Source of the DNA: Phytohabitans aurantiacus
GTDB lineage: Bacteria; Actinomycetota; Actinomycetes; Mycobacteriales; Micromonosporaceae
NCBI RefSeq assembly: GCF_027923225.1
Contig: NZ_BSDI01000016.1
Coordinates: 62,001 to 126,000 of the forward strand
Length of the DNA: 64,000 bases
Reading direction: 5' to 3'
How positions within the stretch are numbered: the first letter of the stretch is position 1; each line of letters starts with the position of its first letter. A program made the position numbers and the translations under genes. Below are positions 35,332 through 44,045 of this stretch, piece after piece. The notes beneath the pieces are model-generated. The model was not told the DNA's origin, searched no databases, and saw only the letters and a program-made list of their open reading frames with translations.

Positions 35332-36696
35332 ATGACCACTCTGCGGTCCGCGGTGCCGGTGGATGACGACGTCGCCGCGGTTGACGCCGGTCCCATCGGC
35401 CCCGACTGGGTGCCCACCAAGGCGCTCGGGCGGGCCGTGCTGCTCACGGGACTGCTGCTGATCGCAGGGGTCGTGTTAGGCCGCGTCGACCTGGTCGTAC
35501 TGGCGATCCCGTTCGCGCTCGGCACCGCCTTCGCGCTGCGCCGCCGGCCCAACGAGCGGCCCCGCATCGCGATCACCGCGGACGACGCCCAGCTCGCCGA
35601 GGGCGACGGCGTGTCGGCGGCGGTCGTCATCGGCAATGCGACCCCGGTGGCGTACGACGTCGTGGTGGTTCGCGCGCAGACGCCGCGCTGGCTGCGCATC
35701 GAGAAGGCCGACCGGCCGTACGTGCGGACCCTGGCCAGTGACGCCGTCGACGACATCCCGCTGGAGGGCCCGGCGGTGCGTTGGGGCCGCCACCGGCTCG
35801 GTCCGGCGGTCGCGCAGGCGGTGGCCTGCGACGGGCTGCTGGCGAGCCGGCTGTCGGTCGCCGACCCGTACGACGTCAAGGTGTACCCGGTCACCGAGCC
35901 CTTCGACGCCGACGAGGCGATGCCCCGTGCGGCTGGCCTGGTGGGCGGCCACCGGTCGCGGCGCCCGGGCGAGGGCGGCGAACTGGCCGGCGTACGCGTC
36001 TTCGCCCCCGGCGACCGGCTGCGCCGCATCGACTGGCGGGTGTCGCTGCGCGCCCGCCAGCTCCACGTGGCGGCCACCCTGTCCGACCGCGACGCCGAGG
36101 TCGTACTGCTGCTCGACGTGCTCGCCGAGGCCGGGCGCTCGGGCGGCATCGGGGGCACCGCGTCGGTACTGGACACGACCGTCCGGGCGGCTGCCGCGAT
36201 CTCCGAGCACTACCTGCACCGCGGCGATCGAGTCTCGCTGCTGGAGTACGGCACGTCCGCCCGCCGGCTGCGCCCCGCCACCGGCAGGCGGCAATATCTG
36301 ACAGTGCTGGAGTGGCTGCTCGACGTCCGCGCCGAGCCGTCGCCGTACGAGCCGTACGACCAGGTCTTCGGCCCGCACCTGCTCTCCTCGAACGCGCTCG
36401 TCGTCGTGCTGACCCCGCTGGTCGACGGGCGCTCAGCGGCCATGCTCGCCCGGCTGGCCCGCGGCGGCCGTTTCGTGGTCGCGGTCGACACGCTGCCCAC
36501 CGGGGCGGTGCCGTCGCGCCGCAGCAACTGGACCGACGTGGCGTACGGGCTGTGGCGGCTTGAGCGCGACAACACGATCGGCCAGCTCCGCGAGCACGGG
36601 GTCCCCGTGGTGCGCTGGGCCGGTGCGGGCAGTCTCGACCTCGTGCTCCGCGACGTGGCCCGGCTGGCGTCGGCACCGAAGGCGGTACTGCGATGA
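35332..36696 (+). CDS. DUF58 domain protein (MoxR partner); contains a TTA codon
   Basis: 454 residues. Two membrane helices (about 33-66) are followed by a beta-rich region and the DUF58/vWA-like core with the hallmark GVRVFAPGDRLRRIDWR (about 219-235). A later acidic motif, VVLLLDVLAEAG, resembles a partial MIDAS. ATG 35332 has GGGAG seven bases upstream. Codon 49 (35476-35478) is TTA, in a transmembrane leucine, so synthesis may depend on tRNA-Leu(UAA). The stop overlaps the next gene by four bases. Confidence 0.92.
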   Translation: MTTLRSAVPVDDDVAAVDAGPIGPDWVPTKALGRAVLLTGLLLIAGVVLGRVDLVVLAIPFALGTAFALRRRPNERPRIAITADDAQLAEGDGVSAAVVIGNATPVAYDVVVVRAQTPRWLRIEKADRPYVRTLASDAVDDIPLEGPAVRWGRHRLGPAVAQAVACDGLLASRLSVADPYDVKVYPVTEPFDADEAMPRAAGLVGGHRSRRPGEGGELAGVRVFAPGDRLRRIDWRVSLRARQLHVAATLSDRDAEVVLLLDVLAEAGRSGGIGGTASVLDTTVRAAAAISEHYLHRGDRVSLLEYGTSARRLRPATGRRQYLTVLEWLLDVRAEPSPYEPYDQVFGPHLLSSNALVVVLTPLVDGRSAAMLARLARGGRFVVAVDTLPTGAVPSRRSNWTDVAYGLWRLERDNTIGQLREHGVPVVRWAGAGSLDLVLRDVARLASAPKAVLR

Positions 36697-37244
36697 ACGC
36701 GGCGATCACGCGGTTCGTCACGCTCGTCAGCCGCATGACGTTCGCGCCGATGCTGGTGCGCGCGATGCTGCTCGGTTGCGCCATGGCGGCGTTCGTGACC
36801 GCGTTCTCGCCGGAGATGCTCACCGGGTACATGCTCGGCCTCCTGACCCTCCAGGCCGGCCTGGCGGCCGTGCTGCCGCGCAGTCCCTGGGTCACGATCG
36901 CGCTGCTCATCGCCGTGGGCGGCTGGGGCGTCTCGACGATCTGGTACGACGAGCCGATCGCGCTGTGGCGGCTGGTGGGCCTGGCGACGCTCCTGTACCT
37001 GACGCACAGCCTCGCCGCGCTCGCGTCCTCGCTGCCGTACGACGCCATCGTCGCGCCCGAGGTGCTTTTCCGATGGATGTCCCGGGCGCTCGCCGTGGCG
37101 CTCGGCTCCGCGGTGCTCGCCGTGCTCGTCCTGGGCGGCGCCGACCTGGGCGGTGACCGGCCGTTCCTCCTGGCGGCGCTCGCGGGCCTCGCGGTCGCGG
37201 TGGGCGCCTCGGCCCTGCTGTCGTGGCTCCTGCGCCGTTCTTGA
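36693..37244 (+). CDS. Multi-pass membrane protein, end of MoxR operon
   Basis: 183 residues with about five hydrophobic helices and few polar loops. No family recognised. In many actinobacterial MoxR loci a large transglutaminase-like membrane protein occupies the place after DUF58; here it is absent, and this short protein closes the operon. ATG overlaps the DUF58 stop as ATGA. Confidence 0.7.
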   Translation: MNAAITRFVTLVSRMTFAPMLVRAMLLGCAMAAFVTAFSPEMLTGYMLGLLTLQAGLAAVLPRSPWVTIALLIAVGGWGVSTIWYDEPIALWRLVGLATLLYLTHSLAALASSLPYDAIVAPEVLFRWMSRALAVALGSAVLAVLVLGGADLGGDRPFLLAALAGLAVAVGASALLSWLLRRS

Positions 37245-37313
37245 TCACTGCGAGCGTCACCGGCGTCACAGCTGGGCGCATCGACACTGTGTGAGGGCGG
37301 TCTCAGGGGGAAG

Positions 37314-38648
37314 ATGGAGGCTGTGAAACCGCAGCGGATTCTTGTGGTGGGGGCCGGCCACGTAGGGCTTTACGCGGCCCTGCGGCTGTCCGACAAGGTG
37401 CGCCGGCGTGAGGCCGAGGTTACGGTCGTCGATCCGCAGCCGCACATGACGTACCAACCGTTCCTGCCGGAGGCGGCGGCGGGAAACATCTCTCCCCGGC
37501 ACTCCGTCGTGCCGTTGCGCCGCGAACTGCGGCGCTGTCGCATCGTGTCCGGCGCGGTCACCCGGATCGAGCACGCGCGCAAGGTCGCGACCGTGCAGCC
37601 GATCATCGGTCCGGCCCGCGAGATCGAGTACGACCACATCGTGGTGGCGCCCGGCTCGGTCTCCCGCACCCTCCCGATCCCCGGCCTGCGCGAGCACGGC
37701 ATCGGGTTCAAGACCATCGGTGAGGCCATCTACCTGCGCAACCACGTGCTCGACCGGCTCGACGTGGCGGCCGCCACGAAAGACGCCGAGACCCGGCGGC
37801 GGGCGCTGACGTTCGTCTTCGTCGGCGGCGGATACGCCGGCATCGAGGCGCTGGCCGAGATGGAAGACATGGCCCGCGACGCGCTCAAGTACTACCCCGA
37901 GCTCGAGCAGACCGACATGCACTGGGTGCTCGTCGAGGCGACCCAGCGGGTGCTGCCCGAGGTCGACCGCGACATGGGCGCCTACACCGTGCAGCAGCTG
38001 ATCAAGCGCAGCCTCGACATCCGGCTCGACACCCGGCTGGAGTCGTGTGTCGACGGCGTGGTCAAGCTCTCCGACGGCGACAGCTTCCCGGCCGACACGA
38101 TCGTGTGGACCGCGGGCGTGAAGCCGTCGCCGATGCTCGACGACACCGACCTGCCCCGCGACCCGCGCGGCCGGATCACCTGCCTGCCCACCCTCCAGGT
38201 GGTCGACGGTGACCGGGTGCTCGACGGTGCCTGGAGCGCGGGTGACTGCGCCGCGGTGCCCGACCTCACCGGGCCGCCGGGCGCCTACTGCTCGCCGAGC
38301 GCGCAGCACGCGGTACGCCAGGCGGTGCGGCTGGCCGACAACATCCGCGACGTCATCCGGGGCAAGGCGCCCACGGAGTACAAGCACAAGCACGTCGGCA
38401 GCGTCGCGAGCCTTGGCCTGCACAAGGGCGTGGCTCAGGTGTACGGGATCAAGCTCACCGGTCCACTCGCCTGGTTCATGCACCGCACGTACCACGTGAG
38501 CCGGATCCCGTCGTTCAACCGCAAGGTGCGCGTGGTGATCGACTGGACGCTGGCGTTCTTCCTCAAGCGCGAGGTCGTGGCGCTGGGTCAGCTGCACGAC
38601 CCGCGTGAGGAGTTCACCGAGGTGACCCCGAAGGTGCCCGCACCTTAG
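37314..38648 (+). CDS. ndh: Type II NADH dehydrogenase-like FAD/NAD(P) oxidoreductase
   Basis: 444 residues, normal NDH-2 length. FAD-binding VVGAGHVGLYAAL is at 11-23, and the second dinucleotide fold FVGGGYAGIEALAE lies near 165-178. WSAGDCAAVPD contacts the flavin, and a C-terminal amphipathic region (near 370-400) could attach it to the membrane. NDH-2 passes electrons from NADH to menaquinone without proton pumping. ATG 37314 has GGGGGAAG upstream. It shares the last four bases with the convergent membrane protein gene. Confidence 0.9.
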   Translation: MEAVKPQRILVVGAGHVGLYAALRLSDKVRRREAEVTVVDPQPHMTYQPFLPEAAAGNISPRHSVVPLRRELRRCRIVSGAVTRIEHARKVATVQPIIGPAREIEYDHIVVAPGSVSRTLPIPGLREHGIGFKTIGEAIYLRNHVLDRLDVAAATKDAETRRRALTFVFVGGGYAGIEALAEMEDMARDALKYYPELEQTDMHWVLVEATQRVLPEVDRDMGAYTVQQLIKRSLDIRLDTRLESCVDGVVKLSDGDSFPADTIVWTAGVKPSPMLDDTDLPRDPRGRITCLPTLQVVDGDRVLDGAWSAGDCAAVPDLTGPPGAYCSPSAQHAVRQAVRLADNIRDVIRGKAPTEYKHKHVGSVASLGLHKGVAQVYGIKLTGPLAWFMHRTYHVSRIPSFNRKVRVVIDWTLAFFLKREVVALGQLHDPREEFTEVTPKVPAP

Positions 38649-40486
38649 ACCTTCCAGATCCAGGCGTCGGCGACCTGCGTGCCCGGCCCGTACAGGGCAT
38701 TGAGCGTGGCGCGCAGGTCGTCGCGGTGGGGGGCGTCGACGAGTACGACGCACGAGGCGCCCCAGAACGTGACGTCTTCCTTGGCCTCGCGCAGCTGATC
38801 GGGGCCGATCGCGGGCACGCCGCCGTCCTTGGCGACCTGCTCCAGCAGCCGCGAGGTCGGCCGCTTGAAGGTGCCCATGGACGCCTTGCCCCTCGACCCG
38901 TACGGCCCGATGAAGAAGCCCTCGGGCATGCCGAACTCAGCATCGGCGGCCGCCGCCCAGCGCATCGCCCACGGCTGGGGTGGGGTCGGCAGCGGTACGG
39001 GCACGAGCACCCCGCCGGGCTGTACGCACTCGCGCCAGTGGCCACCCGAGATGAACTGCGGCAGGGCCGGGCGCTCGGCGGTGGGCAGCGGCGCCGGGAA
39101 GATCGGCAGCAGCGCGGCGAGGATCGCTCCGGGTACGACCAGCCGGATGGTCCAGGAGCTGTCGCGCACCGCCTTGTCGATCGCCAGTACGAGCACGGTG
39201 GCGACCAGCGGCAGCAGCGCCAGGGCGAACCGCATGGGCAGGGCGCCGTCGACGATGGGCAGCCCCACCAGGACCGAGTACGGACCGTGGATGTCGTGGC
39301 GCTTGCCGTTGAGCACGAGGTCGGGCCCGAGCGACAGCCACGCCATCAGCACCCCGGCGACCGCGCACGCGATGACCACCGGCCGGCGGATCTGCCAGAT
39401 CAGGTACACCACCGCGACGAGCAGCAGCGGCCAGCCGAGGAACGTGTTGTATTCCGCCGCGCCCGTCGACAGCTTCTTCGACGCGTCGGAGCCCGCGATG
39501 GACAGCGGTGAGATGGCCGTCCAACTGGCCAGGTCGGCCGAGAAGTAGTGCGGGCTGAACACGCCGTTGGGCACGCTCTGCGGCCCGGCGAACTGGAACC
39601 ACAGCGGGTACACCAGCAGCACAGCCGCGGTGGCCGCCGTCACGCCGAGGCCGCGGAGGAAGCCGGGGGCCACCCGCCTGGCCCACTTGCGCCTCGTGAC
39701 GGCGTACGCGATGGCCATGATCGCCAAGGTGAAGGCCGTCAGGAAGAGCACCTCTTCACCGATGAAGACCTGCACGGCGACCGTCACCGCGAGCCAGAGA
39801 CCCGACGTGATCACCTTGCGCCGGCTCGCGACGTCGTCCGGATCGGCCGCCCGCGCCATCCGGACCACCAGCCAGACCATGACCGGCACCAGCCACTGGG
39901 CGGTCATGTGGAGGTGGCTGTTGTTCTGCGAGATGATGCCCGGCCCGAAGCCGCACAGCCCGCCGCCGACCGCCGCCGCGAACCGACGGGCGCCCAGCAC
40001 CCGGGTGTAGAGGAAGTACCAGGCGACGGCCGTGCCGGCCAGGTTGCCGCCGGCGATCAGGGCGAACGTCACCGGTACGCCGAAGATCAGGGTGACCGGT
40101 GTGAAGAGGGTGCCGAGGGCGATGACCGTGGTGTTGGCGAGCAGGTTGACGCCCTCGGGGGCGTTCAGGCGGTCGGTCAGCAGGCTCAGATCGCCGAAGA
40201 GGAACTTCGTATCGGCGGCCAGAAACCACTCGTACAGCACCTGGTCTTCGGGGTTGAGCCCCATCACCCGGCTCGCCGGGTCGGGCCAGAGCCCGTGCGT
40301 GACGTAGCCGGCGAGCGCGAGAAACACCAGGATGACCAGCGCGTCCGGCGCGTACGGCCGGACCCGAGCGGCGAGCCGCGCGGGTCTCGACGGCGCACCG
40401 GCTGCCGTATCGGTGGCGGTGCTGGCCGGGGCCTCGATGGCGGCCTCACCGGTGTCGGAGTGAGCGGCGCGGGCAGTGCTGGTCAC
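38645..40486 (-). CDS. Large membrane protein, GT-C glycosyltransferase-like
   Basis: 613 residues. A charged N-terminal tail (1-45) is followed by about 11 membrane helices, and the first extracytoplasmic loop carries NPEDQVLYEWF. The GT-C fold keeps acidic residues in this loop, and a C-terminal soluble domain of about 130 residues follows the last helix. This suggests a lipid-phosphosugar-dependent glycosyltransferase or a flippase-like protein of the cell envelope. GTG 40484-40486 is chosen because TAGGGT lies seven bases upstream, as for other leaderless genes here. It diverges from the tRNA-Leu gene. Confidence 0.75.
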   Translation of the reverse strand: MTSTARAAHSDTGEAAIEAPASTATDTAAGAPSRPARLAARVRPYAPDALVILVFLALAGYVTHGLWPDPASRVMGLNPEDQVLYEWFLAADTKFLFGDLSLLTDRLNAPEGVNLLANTTVIALGTLFTPVTLIFGVPVTFALIAGGNLAGTAVAWYFLYTRVLGARRFAAAVGGGLCGFGPGIISQNNSHLHMTAQWLVPVMVWLVVRMARAADPDDVASRRKVITSGLWLAVTVAVQVFIGEEVLFLTAFTLAIMAIAYAVTRRKWARRVAPGFLRGLGVTAATAAVLLVYPLWFQFAGPQSVPNGVFSPHYFSADLASWTAISPLSIAGSDASKKLSTGAAEYNTFLGWPLLLVAVVYLIWQIRRPVVIACAVAGVLMAWLSLGPDLVLNGKRHDIHGPYSVLVGLPIVDGALPMRFALALLPLVATVLVLAIDKAVRDSSWTIRLVVPGAILAALLPIFPAPLPTAERPALPQFISGGHWRECVQPGGVLVPVPLPTPPQPWAMRWAAAADAEFGMPEGFFIGPYGSRGKASMGTFKRPTSRLLEQVAKDGGVPAIGPDQLREAKEDVTFWGASCVVLVDAPHRDDLRATLNALYGPGTQVADAWIWKV

Positions 40487-40493
40487 GGCCTTG

Positions 40494-40499
40494 ACCCTA
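40494..40499 (-). promoter_or_regulatory. -10 box (TAGGGT), leaderless start
   Basis: On the minus strand TAGGGT ends seven bases before the GTG of the GT-C-like membrane protein, supporting that start. Confidence 0.5.
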
Positions 40500-40576
40500 G
40501 TGCCGATGCCCCGTCCAGGTGCGCCCCGGTGGGCACCCACCCGCTACCGTGGCATCTGCGCGCAGGTCGCGCGCCT

Positions 40577-40657
40577 GCCCGGGTGGTGGAACGGCAGACA
40601 CGGCCGCCTTAAAAGCGGCTGCCGAAAGGCATGCGGGTTCGAGTCCCGCCCCGGGCA
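40577..40657 (+). tRNA. tRNA-Leu (anticodon UAA), bldA counterpart
   Basis: 81 bases. Acceptor stem GCCCGGG pairs with CCCGGGC, discriminator A40657. The anticodon stem GCCGC/GCGGC carries the loop CTTAAAA, so the anticodon is UAA. A long class II variable arm (TGCC-GAAA-GGCA) and T arm GCGGG-TTCGAGT-CCCGC complete the leucine type. CCA is not encoded. It reads UUA, which is very rare in this genome. In Streptomyces the equivalent tRNA is bldA, which limits development and antibiotic genes; a similar role here is inference. Confidence 0.95.
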
Positions 40658-40702
40658 CAGATCCCCAGCACAGCCTGCACACACAATCTCGCTCCGGCCA
40701 TT

Positions 40703-40708
40703 TACCCT
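40703..40708 (+). promoter_or_regulatory. Candidate -10 box (TACCCT) for the Bax1-I gene
   Basis: TACCCT between the tRNA and GTG 40765 would give a leader of about 50 bases containing the GAGGGAGG ribosome site. Confidence 0.4.
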
Positions 40709-40764
40709 TGATGAGCACGGTCACGAGATCTGACCCGTGCCCAACCCTTCGAGGGAGGCTTGAC

Positions 40765-41586
40765 GTGAAGACTTCCAACCCGGTGCTGAGCCGGCTCGGC
40801 CAAGCGGCTGAGCGGGAGCGGTCCGCCGGGTATGCCCCTGCCGGTCCATACGGCGCACCCGCCTACGGCGATCCGCACCAGACCGCCACCGGCTACCCGG
40901 TCGCCCCAGCCACCACGCAGGCCATGACCGTCGACGACGTCGTCGTCAAGACCGTGACGCTGCTGGCCATCGTCGGCGCCTCCGCCGCGGCGGCCTGGGT
41001 CCTCATCCCAGACTCCCTCATGGGTGCGGCGTGGATCGGTGCGGCGCTCGTCGGCCTCGTCCTCGGTCTGGTCATTTCGTTCTCCCGGGTGGCCAACCCG
41101 GCGCTCGTCGTCACGTACGCCGTGATCGAGGGCGTCTTCGTCGGCATGGTCAGCAAGTTCTTCGAGGTCATCGCCGGCTACGAGGGCATCGTCCTCCAAG
41201 CCGTGGTCGCCACGTTCGGCGTGTTCTTCGTGATGGCCATGCTCTACAAGGCCAGGGTCATCCGGGCCACGCCGAAGTTCGTTCGCGGCATGATCGCGGT
41301 GATGGCGGGCTTGTTCGCCGTCATGCTGATCAACCTCGTGCTCTCGCTCTTCGGCGTCCACACCGGCCTGCGTGACAACGGCGCGCTCGGCATCGGGTTC
41401 AGCCTGATCTGCATCGTCGTCGCCTCGCTGAGCTTCATCCTGAGCTTCGCCGAGGTCGAAGAGGGTGTCCGGCTCGGGCTCCCCCAGCGGTACTCGTGGA
41501 CGGCCGCGTTCGGCATCCTGGTGAGCCTCATCTGGCTGTACATCGAAATCCTGCGCCTGCTGAGCTACTTCCAGGGCGACGACTGA
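40765..41586 (+). CDS. Bax inhibitor-1/YccA family membrane protein
   Basis: 273 residues. A 50-residue Tyr/Pro/Gly-rich N-terminal tail precedes seven membrane helices (about 62-265). Bax1-I proteins form pH-sensitive calcium leak channels; the C-terminal acidic residues here are in FAEVEEG and YFQGDD. The GTG start at 40765 has GAGGGAGG upstream. It is followed by an intrinsic terminator. The family's role in actinobacteria is unclear. Confidence 0.9.
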   Translation: MKTSNPVLSRLGQAAERERSAGYAPAGPYGAPAYGDPHQTATGYPVAPATTQAMTVDDVVVKTVTLLAIVGASAAAAWVLIPDSLMGAAWIGAALVGLVLGLVISFSRVANPALVVTYAVIEGVFVGMVSKFFEVIAGYEGIVLQAVVATFGVFFVMAMLYKARVIRATPKFVRGMIAVMAGLFAVMLINLVLSLFGVHTGLRDNGALGIGFSLICIVVASLSFILSFAEVEEGVRLGLPQRYSWTAAFGILVSLIWLYIEILRLLSYFQGDD

Positions 41587-41604
41587 CACTCGTCTCCGCT
41601 AGCG

Positions 41605-41640
41605 AAAAACGCCCGCTCCCGATCCTGGGGGCGGGCGTTT
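41605..41640 (+). terminator. Rho-independent terminator after the Bax1-I gene
   Basis: AAAAA, then stem CGCCCGC (41610-41616) pairing with GCGGGCG (41631-41637), then TTT. The stem can extend inward through CTCCC/GGGGG. The flanking A- and T-tracts make this the clearest intrinsic terminator in the window. Confidence 0.85.
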
Positions 41641-41646
41641 CGCGAC

Positions 41647-41652
41647 TAGGCT
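41647..41652 (+). promoter_or_regulatory. -10 box (TAGGCT), leaderless start
   Basis: TAGGCT immediately follows the terminator and ends eight bases before ATG 41661; no ribosome site intervenes. Confidence 0.55.
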
Positions 41653-41660
41653 GCCTGGCG

Positions 41661-41981
41661 ATGAGCGTGCAGGAGTTGAGCCAGGCGGTCGAGCGGCTGA
41701 GCAGGCATGTGGGGCACTGGGAGGCGCCGCGCTGGGGCGTCGTGGCGTTCGGCGCCGAGGGCACCCGCGCCGAGGTGGTACACGGCCTCGTCCAGCGGAT
41801 GGCCGACCGTGCCGCCGACGCCGAGGGCCAGCCCCGCAGGCAGGTGCCACGCCTGAGCGTGGACACCAGCCTCCTCGACCAGCTTCGGGTGGTCTCCGCC
41901 GACCTGCTGGCGGCGGCGCCGGCCGACGATGTACTGGCGAGCGCCGCCGACGACGTGCGGAGCGTCCAGGGCGCTCTATAG
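41661..41981 (+). CDS. Small conserved hypothetical protein
   Basis: 106 residues, acidic and helical, with no membrane segment. It opens with a helix (MSVQELSQAVERLSRHVGHW), has one short hydrophobic strand (WGVVAFGAEG), and ends in an Ala/Asp-rich helix. No family recognised. It is set off by an upstream terminator and a leaderless-type promoter, so it is an independent unit. It overlaps the convergent thiolase gene by six bases. Confidence 0.65.
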   Translation: MSVQELSQAVERLSRHVGHWEAPRWGVVAFGAEGTRAEVVHGLVQRMADRAADAEGQPRRQVPRLSVDTSLLDQLRVVSADLLAAAPADDVLASAADDVRSVQGAL

Positions 41982-43220
41982 GCGCTCGACGATCAGGGCC
42001 ATGCCCTGGCCGCCGCCGACGCACATCGTCTCCAGCCCAACCGTCTTGTCGTGCCAGTCGAGCACGTTGAGCAGCGTGCCGGTGATCCGGGCGCCGGTCA
42101 TCCCGAAGGGGTGACCGACAGCGATCGCGCCGCCCATCACGTTGAGCTTTTCGACCGGGATGTCCAGATCGCGGTACGACGGGATGACCTGGGCGGCGAA
42201 CGCCTCGTTGATCTCCACCAAGTCGACGTCGTCGATGGTCATGCCGGCCCGCTTGAGCGCCTGGCGAGACGCCTCGACCGGGCCCAGTCCCATGATCTCG
42301 GGGGACAGCGCGGTCACGCCGGTCGACACGATCCGGGCCAGCGGCGTGATGCCCAGCTCCCGAGCGCGCGTGTCGCTCATGATCACCACTGCGGCGGCGC
42401 CGTCGTTGAGCGGGCAGCAGTTGCCGGCGGTGATCGTGCCGTCCGGGCGGAAGACCGGCTTCAGCCCGGCGACGCCCTCGATCGTGACCCCGGGACGCGG
42501 GCCGTCGTCGGTGCTGACCACCTGGCCAGACGGCACGGTCACCGGGGTGATCTCGCGGGCCCAGAAGCCGTCGGCGATCGCCTTCTCGGCGTTGTTCTGG
42601 CTGCGAACCCCGAACTCGTCCATGTCTTCGCGGGTCACCCCGTAGACCTGAGCGAGGTTCTCGGCGGTCTGGCCCATCGCCAGGTAGATGTCGGGCAACT
42701 CGCCGTCGGCGCGCGGATCGTGCCAGACGTCGGCACCGCCCTTCGCCCGCTCGGCGGAACGCTGCTCGGCCTCGGCGAACCGCGGGTTCTGCCAGCCGCC
42801 GCCCACAGCCGCCTGCGCCTCTGGCGGCAGCCCGTCCGAGCTGCCCCGGGCGAATCGGGACACGCACTCCACGCCCGCCGAGACGAAGACGTCGCCCTCG
42901 CCCGCCTTGATCGCGTGGAACGCCATCCGGGTGGTCTGGAGCGACGACGCGCAGTACCGCGTGACCGTGGCGGCCGGCAGCTTGTCGAGGCCGAGCAGGG
43001 TGGCGACCACCCTGCCCATGTTGAAGCCCTGCTCGCCGCCGGGCAGGCCGCAGCCCAGGTACAGGTCGTCGATCTCGGCGGTGTCGAGCTGCGGCACCTT
43101 GTCGAGCGCCGCCCGCACGATCGTGGCGGCCAGGTCGTCGGAGCGCACCTCGCGCAGCGAGCCCTTGTGAGCCCGGCCGATGGGGGACCGGGCGGTGGCG
43201 ACGATGACAGCTTCAGGCAT
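41976..43220 (-). CDS. Acetyl-CoA C-acyltransferase (thiolase)
   Basis: 414 residues. The nucleophilic Cys90 lies in RYCASSLQT. EINEAFAAQ, the catalytic His in GGAIAVGHPFGMTGAR, and the second Cys in ETMCVGGGQGMA are all present. It catalyses thiolytic cleavage of 3-ketoacyl-CoA in beta-oxidation, or the reverse condensation; a degradative FadA-type enzyme is more likely. ATG 43218-43220 follows TAGAGT by seven bases (leaderless). Confidence 0.93.
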   Translation of the reverse strand: MPEAVIVATARSPIGRAHKGSLREVRSDDLAATIVRAALDKVPQLDTAEIDDLYLGCGLPGGEQGFNMGRVVATLLGLDKLPAATVTRYCASSLQTTRMAFHAIKAGEGDVFVSAGVECVSRFARGSSDGLPPEAQAAVGGGWQNPRFAEAEQRSAERAKGGADVWHDPRADGELPDIYLAMGQTAENLAQVYGVTREDMDEFGVRSQNNAEKAIADGFWAREITPVTVPSGQVVSTDDGPRPGVTIEGVAGLKPVFRPDGTITAGNCCPLNDGAAAVVIMSDTRARELGITPLARIVSTGVTALSPEIMGLGPVEASRQALKRAGMTIDDVDLVEINEAFAAQVIPSYRDLDIPVEKLNVMGGAIAVGHPFGMTGARITGTLLNVLDWHDKTVGLETMCVGGGQGMALIVERL

Positions 43221-43227
43221 ACACGTG

Positions 43228-43233
43228 ACTCTA
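43228..43233 (-). promoter_or_regulatory. -10 box (TAGAGT), leaderless start
   Basis: On the minus strand TAGAGT ends seven bases before the thiolase ATG, just downstream of the SGNH hydrolase stop. Confidence 0.55.
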
Positions 43234-43246
43234 CTCGCCAGTAATA

Positions 43247-44035
43247 TCAGCGGGTAGTAGGGACGGCTGCCCTGATCACCGCTGGTAGGAGGGCGTGTGC
43301 CCAGACGCGGTAGCCGTCGGCGGACGGGTGGAAGCCGTCGTAGCAGAGCGTGCCCGCGTCTGCTCGGAAGACCGCGCCCGTCTCGGCCGCCAGGTCGACG
43401 ACCGTGCCGCCCGCGGCGAGCACCGCGCGAGCCTGAGCGCGGGCCATCTGCCGGCCCAGCCAGCCCACCACCTGGCGCAGCGGCGGAGCCACGGCCCGCA
43501 CGGCGCCGAGATCCGGGCAGGTGCCCACCACGACCTCCACACCGGCGTCCCGGAGCCGCCGGACCGCCGCGCCCAGGTATGCCGCGGCATCGGAGGGCCG
43601 CCGCACGCTGGTGGCGTCGTTCGCCCCGATCAGGACGACCGCGACGTCGGGACGCTCACCCAGCAGCGCCCGGGCCACCTGCGTCGCCAGATCGGTCGAC
43701 CGGGAACCGGACACACCGACACAGGAGAGCTGGACGTGCCGCGGTGACAGGCTCGTGGTGCCGTCGGCCAGCATCTGCGCGAGCTGCCCGCCGATCGTGT
43801 CGGCGAGCCGCTCCACACCGACGCCGAGCGCCGACGAGTCGCCGAGCAGCACCAGGCGCAGCGGCGGTGCGCTGGCGGGCCCCATGGTCGTGCGCAGCGC
43901 GAGGCTCATCTCCGGCTTCGCGTATCGCCGGTTGCGGGCGACGATCGCCTCGGTGGCCAGCACCGCGGCGCCACCCACCGTGCCGGCGACGAATGTGAGC
44001 ACCGCGGCTCGGCCAGCGTGCCGGGCCCAACTCAT
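43247..44035 (-). CDS. SGNH/GDSL hydrolase (second of tandem pair)
   Basis: 262 residues. An N-terminal hydrophobic helix (about 9-30) anchors or exports it. Block I GDSSALGVG carries Ser67, block III GANDATS the oxyanion Asn, and block V DGFHPSADGY the Asp/His pair. It is an extracytoplasmic esterase or acylhydrolase. It is paralogous to the gene ten bases upstream (both begin MSW, with the same arrangement) and is probably co-transcribed. ATG 44033-44035 has AGGGGTGA upstream. The last codons resemble a family A repeat arm. Confidence 0.88.
   Translation of the reverse strand: MSWARHAGRAAVLTFVAGTVGGAAVLATEAIVARNRRYAKPEMSLALRTTMGPASAPPLRLVLLGDSSALGVGVERLADTIGGQLAQMLADGTTSLSPRHVQLSCVGVSGSRSTDLATQVARALLGERPDVAVVLIGANDATSVRRPSDAAAYLGAAVRRLRDAGVEVVVGTCPDLGAVRAVAPPLRQVVGWLGRQMARAQARAVLAAGGTVVDLAAETGAVFRADAGTLCYDGFHPSADGYRVWAHALLPAVIRAAVPTTR
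43259..43279. repeat. Degenerate half-copy of palindromic family A
   Basis: AGGGACG and CCCTGATCAC, the two parts of the family A right arm, occur here separated by four inserted bases. The segment is translated as the C-terminal residues VIRAAVP of the SGNH hydrolase. No partner arm is seen. The match may be chance. Confidence 0.4.
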
Positions 44036-44045
44036 CCGGGTCACC

